Assembly: GCA_022495995.1 (NCBI GenBank)
Contig: JAFEMH010004912.1
Span: 62,001 to 126,000, forward strand
Length of the DNA stretch: 64,000 bases
Origin: Adenophora triphylla var. japonica
Lineage: Eukaryota; Streptophyta; Magnoliopsida; Asterales; Campanulaceae
Direction of reading: 5' to 3'
Shown here one piece after another: positions 19,601 through 30,794 of the stretch. The notes under the pieces are model-generated. The model was not told where the DNA came from. It saw only the letters and a program-made list of their open reading frames with translations, and did no database searches. How positions within the stretch are numbered: the stretch's first letter is position 1; every line of letters starts with the position of its first letter. The position numbers and the translations under genes are program-made.

Positions 19601-19874
19601 CTGCCCAAACTTTGGCCAAAGCCATTTCCGGCAAACATACACTACCCATAAACGCACTCTCAGCTCACGTGGCATGCACAAAATAAAATAAAAATAAATA
19701 AATAATAGCAACAATTCCTAGGTCAATCCCGGGAATCACAAAAATGACATTACATCTTAAAATAAAATGCGTTTGCCATGCAAATACGAGTGTTTTATTA
19801 CAGGTACATCTAATGTCTGTTGCTAAAAAAAAGAAAAGAAAAGAAGATATGGAAAGAGGGAAAGAAAATAAGCC

Positions 19875-22768
19875 CTAATCCGAATCTTCAGCATCATCAT
19901 CCTCACCAAGGTCCTCAAGAGAGAAGTCAGGCATCCCGGTGAACTCGCCAGTCATATCCTCGTCATCAGAGTACCGAGCCCCCTCCGGAGGCTGGTACTC
20001 AAAGTAATCAGAAGGATCAAATCCGACGAAAGGATCGAAGAAAGAAGGCTCTGACGAACCCTCACCCTGTGCATCCTGCTGAGGAAAGAACTGGTAAAGG
20101 GTCTGCGGCCTCGGAGCTCCCGAAGACGTCCCGGCATCCATGCTGTGCCGCCCCCGCGAAGGTCCCTCCTGCTGTGGCTCCGGCTCGGCTCTCGGTGGAG
20201 GAACATCTACAGAATGCCTCGAAGGCATCGGCGTGTACGCCGGCACACGTCGCGAAGACCGGCAAGACATCTTCGACGCCATCTTCTTCGCGAAAGACCA
20301 CATCGCCACATAACGGCGGGTCAGCATGTCAAAAGCCCTCCCCGGGACCTGCACAAGCAAGCAGCCAAAGAAACGCTCAGCAATACAGTCATACTCAACA
20401 AAAAAAGAGAAAAATACAGAAAAGATGCCAAGATGGAAAAGAGTAAGCACACTCACCGGTCTATCAGGATCCACGCGGTAGGCAGCAGGAGCCTGCTCAG
20501 GGACGGATACAGACACCCTCCTCCTCGAGGAATCCCCACGAACGTACATAAAGTTCGGCCCAGGCACCGGAACCTCTGGGGGACCCTGCAGACCAGCCTC
20601 CCTCTCCCTCGCCAACACCTGTGGCGTCCTCAACTTCCTCCTCACGAAGGCCCCATACTCCTCTCTATACAACACAAACTCATCGGCACTCACGCCGCCC
20701 AAATACCTCTCAAAATCCAACACATCCATATCCCGAGAATCAAGCATCCCAAAAGGAGGGTCCCTCGGAGCCAAGGGAAGCATACCCGGGCCATGCTGCC
20801 AGAAGACCCGCTCTCCCAAATACATGACGTCGCAAGTCAGGCCCCGCAGCATCTTCCGCTGCACCGTCACCAGGGGAGCCCCCTCGAAATCATCACCCTC
20901 ATATCGAGCCCAAGGATACAAAACAAACCTCTCCGGGCTATCTCTCTCCAAATGCTCCTGCACATCCCCGTAGGCGATGGTGAGCTTCCCCCTGCTGGTC
21001 CTCCTCCTCCTCGCCGGGCGTGCCCAGCCTAACATAGCGGGATACGCTGCTACGGCCCCAGGATCTCTATCCCACGGGAAGCACTGAAAGATCTCATAGA
21101 ACCACACCTGTGACAAAAGCAGAAAAGGCTCAGTGCAAAAGAAAACGGAGAAACGACAAGTTGCTAAATCAAAAACAGCAATAAACTCATACCTCCAAAG
21201 CAAAGTCAAAACAAGCCAAGGAACTGGCCACGCCCCGGCTAAACCGGTCCAAAGAGAAGTAGAGCTCGGCCAAGCCCGCCTCGCCCCAAGAGATATCACA
21301 AACTCTCTCCAAATCAATCAAGCTCTCCAGCAGAGCAAAAGGAGCCGTAGTCGAGTGGTTCGAGAACAAAGTCTCGGAAAGCGCAAACCACAAGAAGGAG
21401 CGCGCCAGCTGCTCCGCCGTCACCTGGCCGGTACCCCGAACATAGGCCCCAATACTGGCCGTGATCCTCATCTCAACATCACTATACAACATGCCAAGAC
21501 CCCTGCGAGGAACAGGCCTGAAAGCCCAGCGGCTCGGTCGGCACATCCTCGGCAATCATATCTCGCCACCGCACCGGCCCTCCGTTGAAGGAAATCCCGG
21601 TGATAGCAAAGAAAGTCCGTGGGCGTCACCGTCACCTCTCCCGGCTCGGATGGAAGGTGTGGGTGGTATCCCACCGCACTCGAAAGGCCAAGGAAGACGC
21701 TCTTGTTCTTCCTCGTGTCGAAACCCCGCCAAGTTCTCCACGAACACGCCCAGCCGTAAGCGTAGACCAGCCTCCTGGGGCTCGGCCTACCATCCACAGA
21801 AATGTCCAGCATCCGCTGCCACAACTCAACAACAACCTCGAGCGATCCCCGAGTCTTCATCTTCTTGGCCTTCCCATCCAAGAGCCCCTCATCCTGCAGG
21901 TAAACACATCAAAGGTACGTCAGTCACAGTACTTAATGCAAAATACCAAAAGAAAATCAAAGCACATATATCCCGTCACGAAACACGGCACATATTGCAC
22001 ATAATTTTTACATGCAACTCAAAACATGACATGCATTATACATAATTTTTCCATGCAGTCCGTCATAAAACACGGCACACACTGTACAAATTTTCTCAAC
22101 AAAGGGATCAAGTACTACACGACACATTTTTAAAAGACCCGTCACAAAACACGGCACATATTGCACATACTTTCCCCACAAATTCTGTCACCCAAGAACA
22201 CGGCACACACTGCATAACACATTTTCAAAAGAAAAGTCCGTCCCTACACGGCACATACTTTCTGACAAAACCCGTCACAAAACACGGCACATGTCACATT
22301 TTTTGTCCCTACATGACAATTTTTTCCCACATTGTACATACATAAAAAGCATAAGGTACAAAACACCAAAACATGCATTTTCATGGAGAGGCACTTTATT
22401 TTCACAAATAAAAGCTAATCTACACATTTCTGCACAAAATGCACATATTAACAATATTTACATGCTAATTTTCAACAATTCGTCAAGAATTTCACAAAAG
22501 GCATGGCAAATAACAAAAACCCCAAAATGCGAAAAACTAAAACCTAGTTCTAGCATTCAAAAAATTCGAGCAGGGAATCAAAACGGAATGGATTTCTTAC
22601 CTCCCCGACGTTCCTAGAGCGACGATTGTGCACCTCCGGATTCGGATACAATACATCCGGGTTCTTCGAAGATGGAACAAAGGAGATCCAATTTCTTTGG
22701 AGCTCCATCCGTTGCTCGATCACTTCTTGACTGCGTTGTCGACGACCCCTCCGAGATCCTTCTGCCAT
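19875..22768 (-). pseudogene. aORF2 of element B: plant mobile domain protein, four exons
   Basis: Antisense to B. Predicted exons, from comparison with C and GT-AG borders: 22768-22601, 21893-21193, 21107-20457, 20348-19875. Exon 1 (56 codons) starts 'MAEGSRRGRRQRSQEV'. Exon 2 carries the PMD core but has frameshifts, because it is 701 nt versus 705 in C. Exon 3 (217 codons, open) includes 'RGLTCDVMYLGERVFW'. Exon 4 has 'KKMASKMSCRSSRRVPAY' and an acidic tail ending 'EDLGEDDDAEDSD'. The intron 3 sequence happens to be open, so exons 3-4 read as one 480-aa frame. PMD proteins such as Arabidopsis MAIN and MAIL1 affect transposon silencing and genome stability, and transposon-borne relatives are common. 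The function of this copy is unknown; exon 2 damage makes it non-functional. Confidence 0.8.
21894..22600 (-). repeat. Intron 1 of B aORF2 with repeated CCGTG...GTGACGG hairpins
   Basis: The first intron has about half a dozen scattered copies of a short inverted repeat (CGTCAC-AAAACACGG on the plus strand), spaced irregularly. C's intron 1 has the same motif. Otherwise A/T-rich. Confidence 0.6.
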
Positions 22769-22924
22769 TGCGAGCAATTCAAGCTAAAAATGGAGGATTT
22801 TGGTTAACAATGGAGGTTTTTTTCCTCTCTCTCTCTGCTGGTTCATGAAACTGGGAATTGGAAATGAAGGGGATGCCTCGGTTTTTATCCCAGTCAAAAC
22901 CTGGGAACTGTAAAAAATCAACTT

Positions 22925-22969
22925 GGTCCGTACGGACCTCTTTACATCCCAGGTTGGTCCGTACGGACC
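22925..22969. promoter_or_regulatory. Two GGTCCGTACGGACC palindromes upstream of aORF2 (B)
   Basis: Perfect 14-bp palindromes at 22925-22938 and 22956-22969, 157 and 188 bp upstream of the aORF2 ATG at 22768. C has both at equivalent places. The same palindrome occurs four times in each family 1 LTR. Confidence 0.8.
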
Positions 22970-23086
22970 TTCTTGCAACGAGGGGCCAAATTACTTTTCT
23001 GCCCTTATAATCTTTACCCCTGGTTGTCCTAAGGCCTATTTCAACAAATTCAGTGCAATATGGTCCTTAACCCATCAATTCAAACA

Positions 23087-24261
23087 CCGGCCGTCAATGT
23101 AAGCCCGGACTTCGCCTACTCAACGGCAACTCAACAACCGGCCGTCAATGTAAGCCCGGACTTCGCCTACTCAATGGCAATTCAACCACCGGCCGTCAAT
23201 GTAAGCCCGGACTTCGCCTACTCAACGGCAATTCAACCACCGGCCGTCAATGTAAGCCCGGACTTCGCCTACTCAACGGCAATTCAACCACCGGCCGTCA
23301 ATGTAAGCCCGGACTTCGCCTACTCAACGGCAACTCAACAACCGGCCGTCAATGTAAGCCCGGACTTCGCCTACTCAACGGCAATTCAACAACCGGACGT
23401 CAATGTAAGCCCGAACTTCGCCTACTCAACGGCAATTCAACCACCGGCCGTCAATGTAAGCCCGGACTTCGCCTACTCAACGGCAACTCAACAACCGGCC
23501 GTCAATGTAAGCCCGGACTTCGCCTACTCAACGGCAATTCAACAAACCGGCCGTCAATGTAAGCTCGGACTCCGCCTACTCAACGGAAATTCAACAACCG
23601 GCCGTCAATGTAAGCCCGGACTTCGCCTACTCAACGGCAACTCAACAACCGGCCGTCAATGTAAGCCCGTACTTCGCCTACTCAATGGCAATTCAACAAA
23701 CCGGCCGTCAATGTAAGCCCGGACTTCGCCTACTCAACGACAATTCAACCACCGGACGTCAATGTAAGCTCGGACTTCGCCTACTCAACGGCAATTCAAC
23801 CACCGGCCGTCAATGTAAGCCCGAACTTCGCCTACTCAATGGCAATTCAACCACCGGCCGTCAATGTAAGCCCGGACTTCGCCTACTCAACGACAATTCA
23901 ACCACCGACCGTCAATGTAAGCCCGGACTTCGCCTACTAAATGGCAATTCAACAATCGGCCGTCAATGTAAGCCCGGACTTCGCCTACTCAACGGCAATT
24001 CAACCACCGGCCGTCAATGTAAGCCCGGACTTCGCCTACTCAATGGCAATTCAACCACCGGCCGTCAATGTAAGCCCGGACTTCGCCTACTCAACGGCAA
24101 TTCAACCACCGGCCGTCAATGTAAGCCCGGACTTTGCGTACTCAACGGCAATTCAACCACCGGCCGTCAATGTAAGCCCGGACTTCGCCTACTCAACGGC
24201 AATTCAACCACCGGCCATCAAAGTAAGCCCGAGTTCCTTTCCCAACAAGTCAAAAGGAAGT
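23087..24261 (+). repeat. 51-bp minisatellite, about 23 copies
   Basis: Tandem units beginning CCGGCCGTCAATGTAAGCCC, with starts every 51 bp from 23087 to 24211 and a few 1-bp indels. Because 51 is a multiple of three, long repetitive frames appear in it; these are not genes. C carries about seven divergent units of about 52 bp (31840-32170) in the matching 3' region. Confidence 0.95.
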
Positions 24262-24673
24262 CGTACAAGTCTACATATCCCCAGCATCGGCCGTCATCGT
24301 AAGCCCGGACCTCGCCCACTAAACGGTAAAACAAGCGCAAAAGGAGCCAGCACCTCCCAGCACTTATCTCAAGGCACGAAACGCCTCCAAAACGACAAAC
24401 GGTGAAGCAACAACCGGCCATCATCCTTTCCCGCTCAACGGCAACTCAAACATCGGCCATCAAAGTAAGCCCGACGTCACCATCTCAGCATGAAAAGGCC
24501 CCTATAAGGCCACAACGATCCCCAACAGACGAACACCGGCGGCCGTCGTAGGTCCAACCTTCTCCCCAGCGAACAAAGCACAAGGCAATCCCGCCTCTCG
24601 AAATCAAGCACAAGGCAATCCCGCCTCTCGAAATCAAGCACAAGGCAACCACGCCTCATAAAAGGCCTCGCCA
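24262..24673 (+). repeat. Degenerate repeat region of B
   Basis: Diverged fragments of the preceding minisatellite (CGGCCATCA..GTAAGCCC) and a short direct repeat AAATCAAGCACAAGGCAA at about 24600-24650. No gene seen. Confidence 0.6.
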
Positions 24674-24911
24674 GTCAGAAGACGACTCAAGTCCTCATAC
24701 ATGACACAACCACAGTAAGAAGACGACTCAAGTCTTCATACTTGACACAACCTCAGCCAGAAGACGATTCAAGTCCTCACGCATGGCACACCCGTAGTCA
24801 GAAGACGACTCAAGTCTTCATACATGACACAACCTCAGCCAGAAGATGATTCAAGTCCTCACGCATGGCAAACCGCAGTCAGAAGATGACTCAAGTCCTC
24901 ATACATGACAT
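24674..24911 (+). repeat. About 40-bp minisatellite, six copies
   Basis: Units resembling AGTCAGAAGACGACTCAAG followed by TCCTCATACATGACA. C has about eleven related units at 31018-31470, in the opposite orientation on the plus strand, as expected for an element on the other strand. Confidence 0.9.
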
Positions 24912-25345
24912 CACTATCTCCAGCCCGGAAGGCTTTAAACCACTCAGTCCGGGAGACTGTATAAATCAGCCAAACTACTATCTCCAGCCCGGAAGGCTTT
25001 AAACCACTCGGTCCGAAAGACCGTATAAACCTCCTAAATCACTATCTCCAGCCCGGAAGGCTTTAAACCACTCGGTCCGGAAGACCGTATAAACCTCCCC
25101 CATCACTACCTCCAGCCCGGAAGGCTTTAAACCACTCGGTCCGGAAGACCGTATAAACCTCCCAAATCACTACCTCCAGCCCGGAAGGCTTTAAACCACT
25201 CGGTCCGGAAGACCGTATAAACCTCCCACATTACTATCTCCAGCCCGGAAGGCTTTAAATCACTCAGTCCAGAAGACCGTATAAACCTCCCAAATCACTA
25301 TCTCCGGCCCGGAAGGCCTTAAACCACCCGATTAGGAAAATCGTA
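24912..25345 (+). repeat. About 63-bp minisatellite with two CGGAA-loop hairpins per unit
   Basis: Seven units. Each holds AGCC-CGGAA-GGCT and CGGTC-CGGAA-GACCG, two short stems with the same loop, separated by TTAAACCACT. C has four such units (30795-31015) and D three homologous ones (59490-59670). Confidence 0.9.
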
Positions 25346-25831
25346 AAGTTTCCATCCCAGGACACCACCACGTCCTCACAATTGACCTCGGCGGTCACCA
25401 CATCTTAGGACACCACCCCGTCCTTACCACTGACCTTGGCGATCACACGATACTTCAGGGCACCATCACGCCCACAATTTCACGACCTCTGAACTGCGGC
25501 CAGGCTTGATTCTCGCCAGGGATACGTAGGAATCCTATCACAGGGTCCAGCCATCGACCTATACGGTCACCCAGGACACCACCACGTCCACCCATAGAGT
25601 TTTAGTCTGAGGACATCTCCCGTCCTCGTGCACTACCACACTCACCCCACACACGAACTACGATAAGGCTTGATTCCCGCCAGGGATACGTAGGAATCCT
25701 ATCACAGGGTCCAGCCAACTGACCTAAACGGTCACACAGCAGGACACCGCCACGTCCTCACCCTAACCTCCACGGTCACTTACTCTCCCAGCACGCGATC
25801 CAGATTAGGACCCTTATCTTATCAACGACCT
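25346..25831 (+). repeat. Degenerate repeats and two copies of the CTACG/CGTAG nested hairpin
   Basis: Repeats built on AGGACACCACCACGTCC plus a GACCTCGGCGGTCAC-like part. Two copies of a segment containing GATTCCCGCCAGGGATACGT lie near 25500-25550 and 25660-25710. The one near 25660 begins GAACTACG. Confidence 0.8.
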
Positions 25832-25848
25832 CACTTCCTTCGTAAGTG
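25832..25848 (+). other. Pre-polypurine-tract hairpin, element B
   Basis: CACTT-CCTTCGT-AAGTG, 17 nt, ends 18 nt before the 3' LTR. The same position in D reads CGCTT...AAGCG, a paired A-T to G-C change. Confidence 0.65.
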
Positions 25849-25854
25849 ACGTCA

Positions 25855-25866
25855 TTGAGGGGCTTC
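25855..25866 (+). other. Polypurine tract of element B
   Basis: TTGAGGGGCTTC immediately before the TG of the 3' LTR. Confidence 0.7.
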
Positions 25867-27334
25867 TGTAAGTACCCCAATCTGGATCACCCTCTTCCAA
25901 GCACATGGAAAACACCGCAGACTCACAAACATAGTCTCAAAGACCTATGGCACTCAAAACCCTCAAAAAACCCTCAACCAAACCAAGGGATGAGCCTTTC
26001 TGGGATAAAAAGGGACAAAAGGACCTTTTGGGAATTTTAGGAAATTGGAAAAGCATAAGTGGTCCGTACGGACCTCTTTGTTTTAATAATTACTGAATCC
26101 CCTTAAACTCCACAATATTCCCTCAAATCCCGGGGAAAATGATTACCCTCATGCATGGTTGGTCCGTACGGACCTCTTTGCATGTTGAGGTGGTCCGTAC
26201 GGACCTCTTTGCACAGGGGACATCATAATTCCAGAATATTCACCATCATAAAATATTCCCTCAAATCGAGGAAAACCAAAAATCTGGATAACATGGGAGG
26301 TCCGTATGGACCTCTTTGCAGTTTTCTCCTACTATAAATAGAGGGCTCCCCCTCCCTCATTTTACACACCTCCCTCTTCTCTCTTCTTCCCCTAGCCTTC
26401 AGGATCCCCTCTAAGACCCTTCGGGGCAATCCCGGCCCCTTTCGGATCCTTCTGAGGCCTTTCGAGCCCCCTCATGGTGCTCCGAAGCCTCCCCGAGCGC
26501 TCCCGCACTGCCCCGAGGCACTCTCGAGGTACTCTGAGGCCCCTCGTGGTACTCCGAGGCCTTGCCTGGTCTTTCCAAGGTGTCCCGGCTCTTTCCGAGT
26601 CAAACCGGTAGCTTGAACGCACGCCGAAACTCTGCCCGAGTGACTCCTGCCATCCCAATACACGCCGAAACTCTGCCCGAGTAATCCCTGCGATCTCAAC
26701 GCACGCCGAACCTCTGCCCTAACGTAGCCTACAATCTCAACTCACGCCGAAACTCTGTCCGCAGACAACCGGCCCCTCCCGAAGCAATCCCGGTCCGTGC
26801 CGGAACATCATTCCATCCTCAAACACTATTCCCCAGCGGAAGACAGACACGAACCAACATTGGTAAGGCTTCCTTCCATTACTATTTCAATACATTTCAA
26901 TACATAGTGTACAATGTAGACATCCGATACAACATGCATTTTTAAAAGCACACACACACACACAACAGTTAAAGAATATTAGGGGTATCCGCAAGACTCG
27001 TTTTTACGAGGCGACTCTGGTGAGCTCTAAGATTCTAATATTTTCTTCCCGAGGAGTCATCTGACCTCCGAACTCAAAATCTCATCACACAAAAATAGTT
27101 TATTATTATTTTTAAACTGATGCCCTTTTCAATGTTTTGGGCTTAACAATAAAAACGGCATGGCGACTCTACAAAGCAAAACACAGCGAGACACCTCCAA
27201 CACGCTAAAGCGGAATAAAGCCAGATGCCGGGGCGCGAACGCGCTGCCTCTCGGATCCGGGCAAACTTCCCGAAAAGCGACGAATGCGAGATGCACGGGG
27301 GCCCCGCGCGCGAGCCGGATCCCGGGTAATTTCA
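25867..27334 (+). repeat. 3' LTR of element B
   Basis: 1468 bp, TGTAAGTACCCC...GGGTAATTTCA. U3 contains four GGTCCGTACGGACC palindromes at 26061-26074, 26161-26174, 26192-26205 and 26299-26312 (the last with one mismatch). A TATA box TATAAATA lies at 26333-26340. The last palindrome ends 20 bp before the TATA. Confidence 0.95.
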
Positions 27335-27740
27335 GGTTGGTAATGTATTTGAGTGCAAAGTGTGCCAAATCCTCTCCCATGCGGCTGGTGAGTAGGGGGA
27401 ATGGATATAGAGTTTTGGGTTGCTTTGGACAGGTTTTGAGCAAGTATCGGATCGCCGATGGAGTGCTGCAGATGCAGCCAGTTCTGACGTCTGATGGATG
27501 GTCACGTTTACTGACTTTCTTGGTAAACTAGCCCCAGTGTTTGTAAGAGGACAGCTTTGCAAAAGGCAACTTCCAGCAGTCACAGCAGCCCCAAAATTCA
27601 TCTTCAACTTGGGCATCATCCCCCAGATCCAATATTTGGCTCAAAATGGAACGTTATGAAGAGAGGTCCAATGCAATCCTGTTACAGGCATAATCATCAC
27701 GCGACCCAGGAGGCACCCATCTTTCCAGACCTTAGTCAAT
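27335..27740 (-). other. Unassigned segment of element E
   Basis: About 400 bases between B's 3' LTR and the recognisable E spacer. No similarity to other parts of the window and no convincing ORF. Short open stretches exist on both strands but cannot be tied to a family. By position it should precede E's antisense aORF1. It could be unique 3' sequence of E or a captured fragment. Confidence 0.4.
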
Positions 27741-28767
27741 CAGTCACAGACTTGAAAATATATACGTGCAGGGGCACATTTTTTGAAAAGTGGGAATGAA
27801 TCCCGAATTTGTGTATGACACACTTGCTTTGGGTTTGACTCTTTTGAGAGAGTATAAACACGACAAGGTGTGGAAAAGTGTTTGGAAGCCCCTGCTGACA
27901 GAAAGACAGTGTTTGGCTCTATTTCCCTATGACGGAGAGAGAGAAGACTTGTCGAGACACTTGAAAACTTGTCTTATTCATGATGATCACAAAGCTGCTG
28001 AAAACCCTTTATTGATGTTCGGATTATTCAAACACTAAGTCTGATATGAACAAATATTTTGATTAATCACAAGGAGAAAACCAACTGATATCGAGATCAA
28101 ATCCGGAAGGATGGAAAGTATATAGGAACGGTCCTTGATGAGACCTGATTTTCTGAGATTTATTTGTGATTTCGACCGGACAAATTATGGTTGCCTACGT
28201 TCCCCTCCTGACGAGGAGCTCAGGTCGCCGTAGTTCGGGCTTATCCCGATTGAAAAGAGAATGAATGTGAAAATTCGAGATTTGGAGGACCCTCGAGGAT
28301 TTTGAGAATTGGGAGATTTGAAGATCATGTCCCCTTGGAGTGTCCGTGAAGGACACGGACGCGAAGCCCCAGTGGGACATTCGCGGCAAGTGTTTGTGGA
28401 GGAGAAAATGAAATATGCTCACATAAAGTGTTAAATGAATGGACTGAATTTGCACAATCTTAGATTGATGATCTTTTGAGCCGAGATGGATTTGGCTCTG
28501 ATTTAAGCAAGCAATGAATTATTAATTTGATTCAGATCTCGAAGATATTAGAATGAAATTACTATCCGGTAGGGACTGTAGTTGGGTTTCTAGGCTTCGA
28601 TCGGCCATCGGGTGATTTGGAATGTCATGACCTCTTAAGATGAGAGGTCGGCTAGGCCTTTTACTGACTGAACCTCTAAGAATGAGAGGTTGGCTTGCAG
28701 GGATGTGTTTGGGAAATCTGTGGCGAGGAAGATTGATTTCAAATTTTGACTTTGGCCAAAGGCAAGG
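27741..28767 (-). other. E spacer with GAACTACG motif and hairpin repeats
   Basis: Bases 27780-28070 match, in reverse, B 10700-11000 and D 54300-54630. The GAACTACG...GAACGTAGG hairpin motif lies at about 28180-28240. Two hairpin-like words (CCTCTTAAGATGAGAGG and CCTCTAAGAATGAGAGG) lie at about 28631 and 28673. The series continues right of C at 46040 and 46091. No gene seen. Confidence 0.6.
28763..28767. repeat. Target-site duplication CAAGG (left copy, element C)
   Basis: CAAGG adjoins the left LTR of C; the same five bases follow the right LTR at 46018-46022. Confidence 0.93.
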
Positions 28768-30237
28768 TGAAATTACCCGGATCCGAGAGGCAGCGCAATC
28801 GTGCCCTGGCATCTGGCATTTCCCCGCTTTGCAGCGTTTTCGGTTGGAGGTGTCTCGCCGTTTGTTTTCGCATTTGTAGAGTCGCCACGCCGTTTTTATT
28901 AAGCCCAAAACATTGAAAAAGGGCATCAGTTTAAAGATAATTTTAAACTGTTTTTGTGTGATGAGATTTTGAGTTCGGAGGTCAGATGACTCCTCGGGAA
29001 GAGAATATTAGAATATTAGAGCTCACCCGAGTCGCCTCGTAAAACGAGTCTTTCGGATACCCCTAATATCCTTTAAAATGTTGTGTGTGTGTGTGTGTGC
29101 TTTTTCTTAAAAATGCATGCTGTGTCGGATGTCTACATTGTACACTACGTATTGAAATGTATTGAAATAGTAATGGAAGGAAGCCTTACCAATGTTGGTT
29201 CGTGTCTATCTTCCACTGATGAATAGTGTTTGAGGTCGGAGTAGCGTTCCGGTACGGATCGGGATTGCTTCGGGAGGGACCGGTTGTCTGCGGACAGAGT
29301 TTCGGCGTGAGTTGATGCTGCAGGCTGCGTTCGGGCAAAGGTTCGGCGTGCGTGGGGATCGCAGGGATCACTCGGGCAGAGGTTCGGCGTGCGTTGGGAT
29401 CGCAGGGATCACTCGGGCAGAGTTTCGGCGTGGTTTGGGATCGCAGGGATCACTCGGGCAGAGTTTCGGCGTGGTTTGGGATCGCCGGTTTGACTCGGAA
29501 AGAGCCGGGACACCGTGGAAAGACCAGGCAAGGCCTCGGAGTACCTCGAGGGGCCTCAGAGTACCTCGAGAGTGCCTCGGGGCAGCGCGGGAGCGTCGCG
29601 GGAGCGCTCGGAGAGGCTTCGGAGCACCACAAGGGAGCTCGGAAGGCCTCAGAAGGATCCGAAAGGGGCCGGGAGTGCCTCGAGAGGACTTAGAGGGGAA
29701 GCCAGAAGGCTTAGGGAGGAAGAGAGAAGTGGGAGGTGTGTGAAAATGAGGAGGGGGAGCCCTCTATTTATAGTGCCATATTTGGTGCAAGAAGGTCCGT
29801 ACGGACCTCCCCAGCAATCCCGAGAATTTTGGTTTTCCTCGATTTGAGGGAATCTGTGATGATGGTGAATATTCTCGCAATTATGATGTCCCCGAACAAT
29901 AAGGTCCGTACGGACCAACTTGACATGCAAAGAGGTCCGTACGGACCAACTCTGCAGAGGGTAATCATTTTCCCTGGATTTGAGGGAATATTGTGGACTT
30001 TAAGAGGATTCGCATTATTAAAGCAAAGAGGTCCGTACGGACCATGTATGCTTTTCCAATTTCTGAAAAATTCCCAAAAGGTCCTTTTGTCCCTTTTTAT
30101 CCCGGAAGGCTCCTCCCTTGGTTTGGGCCGGGGGTTTTGAGAGGGTTTTGAGTGCCGTAGGTCGTCGAGACTGCGTTGATGAGTCTGCGGTGTTTCCCGT
30201 GTACTTGAAAGGGGTGATCCAGATTGGGGTACTTACG
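28768..30237 (-). repeat. 3' LTR of element C
   Basis: 1470 bp. The outer end reads TGAAATTACCCGG, while the inner end has lost the TG (CG). Palindromes GGTCCGTACGGACC lie at 29794-29807, 29903-29916, 29934-29947 and 30030-30043. A TATA box (TATTTATA on the plus strand) lies near 29766. A (TG)n tract lies near 29073-29098. Confidence 0.93.
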
Positions 30238-30252
30238 AAGCCCTCGACGATG
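30238..30252 (-). other. Polypurine tract of element C
   Basis: In element sense, ATCGTCGAGGGCTTC ends at the LTR; homologous to B's tract. Confidence 0.6.
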
Positions 30253-30253
30253 T

Positions 30254-30270
30254 CACTTATGAAAGAAGTG
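30254..30270 (-). other. Pre-polypurine-tract hairpin, element C
   Basis: CACTT-CTTTCAT-AAGTG in element sense. Same 17-nt length and stem as B, different loop, 16 nt from the LTR. Confidence 0.65.
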
Positions 30271-30794
30271 GGGTCGCCGATAAGATAAGGGTCCTAACTG
30301 GATCGCGTCTTTGGGAGATAAAGTGACCGGGGAGGTCGCGTGAGGACGTGGTGGTGTACTATTGTGTGACCGTTTAGGTCAGTAGGCTGGACCCTGTGAT
30401 AGGATTCCTACGTATCCCTGACGGGAATCAAGCCTGGTCGTAGTTCGGGTGTGGGGTGAGTGTTTTGTGAATGCGGGCGTGGTGGTGCCCTAAAGTGTCG
30501 TGTGACCGCCGAGGTCAGTGGTAAGGACGTGGTGGTGTCCTGGGTGACCGTATAGGTCGATGGCTGGACCCTGTGATAGGATTCCTACGTATCCCTGGCG
30601 GGAATCAAGCCTGGTCGTAGTTCAGAGGTCGTGAAATTGTGAGTGCGGGCGTGGTGGTGCCCTGAAGTGTTGTGTGACCGCCGAGGTCAGTGGTAAGGAC
30701 GTGGTGGTGTCCTAAGATGTGGTGACCGCCGAGGTCAATTGTGAGGACGTGGTGGTATCCTGGGATGGAAATTTTACGATTTTCCTAATCGGGT
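30271..30794 (-). repeat. Degenerate repeats of C with two CTACG/CGTAG hairpin copies
   Basis: Counterpart of B 25346-25831. It has repeated AGGACGTGGTGGTGTCC words and two copies of the segment with GGATTCCTACGTATCCCTG (about 30400-30445 and 30575-30625). Confidence 0.8.

Larger units (their letters stand above)
5958..27334 (+). mobile_element. Element B (family 1, RT-less Tat-like), interrupted by element A
   Basis: Plus-strand retrotransposon. In order it has a 5' LTR remnant (5958-6392), primer site, leader, gag, a non-coding segment replacing most of pol, antisense aORF1 (broken by A) and aORF2, minisatellites, hairpin and polypurine tract, and a full 3' LTR (25867-27334). The first part of the 5' LTR lies off the left edge, beyond nested A'. 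The 3' flank is GGTTG (27335-27339), so the TSD should be GGTTG, with its mate outside the window. B lies inside element E. It has no RT or RNase H, so it is non-autonomous. Confidence 0.88.

Noticed and set aside
20145..21032. 295-aa plus-strand frame opposite B aORF2
   Set aside because: Arg/His/Pro-rich shadow of a GC-rich exon; the minus strand holds the conserved PMD gene with splice sites.
23060..24405. Long plus-strand frames of 218, 205 and 154 aa
   Set aside because: They are products of the 51-bp (17-codon) minisatellite. The translated repeats follow from the unit length, not from selection.
24674..25345. CRISPR-like regular repeats
   Set aside because: Units are contiguous tandem copies without unique spacers, inside a eukaryotic retrotransposon 3' region.
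27332..27619. Possible host gene exon in the E orphan segment
   Set aside because: Short frames on both strands, no splice sites or motif that I can support. Kept only as an unassigned segment.
29312..29847. Several 100-140-aa frames in the U5/R part of C's LTR (also 45138-45595)
   Set aside because: Repetitive GC-rich LTR sequence, frames overlap on both strands, and neither keeps a recognisable domain.
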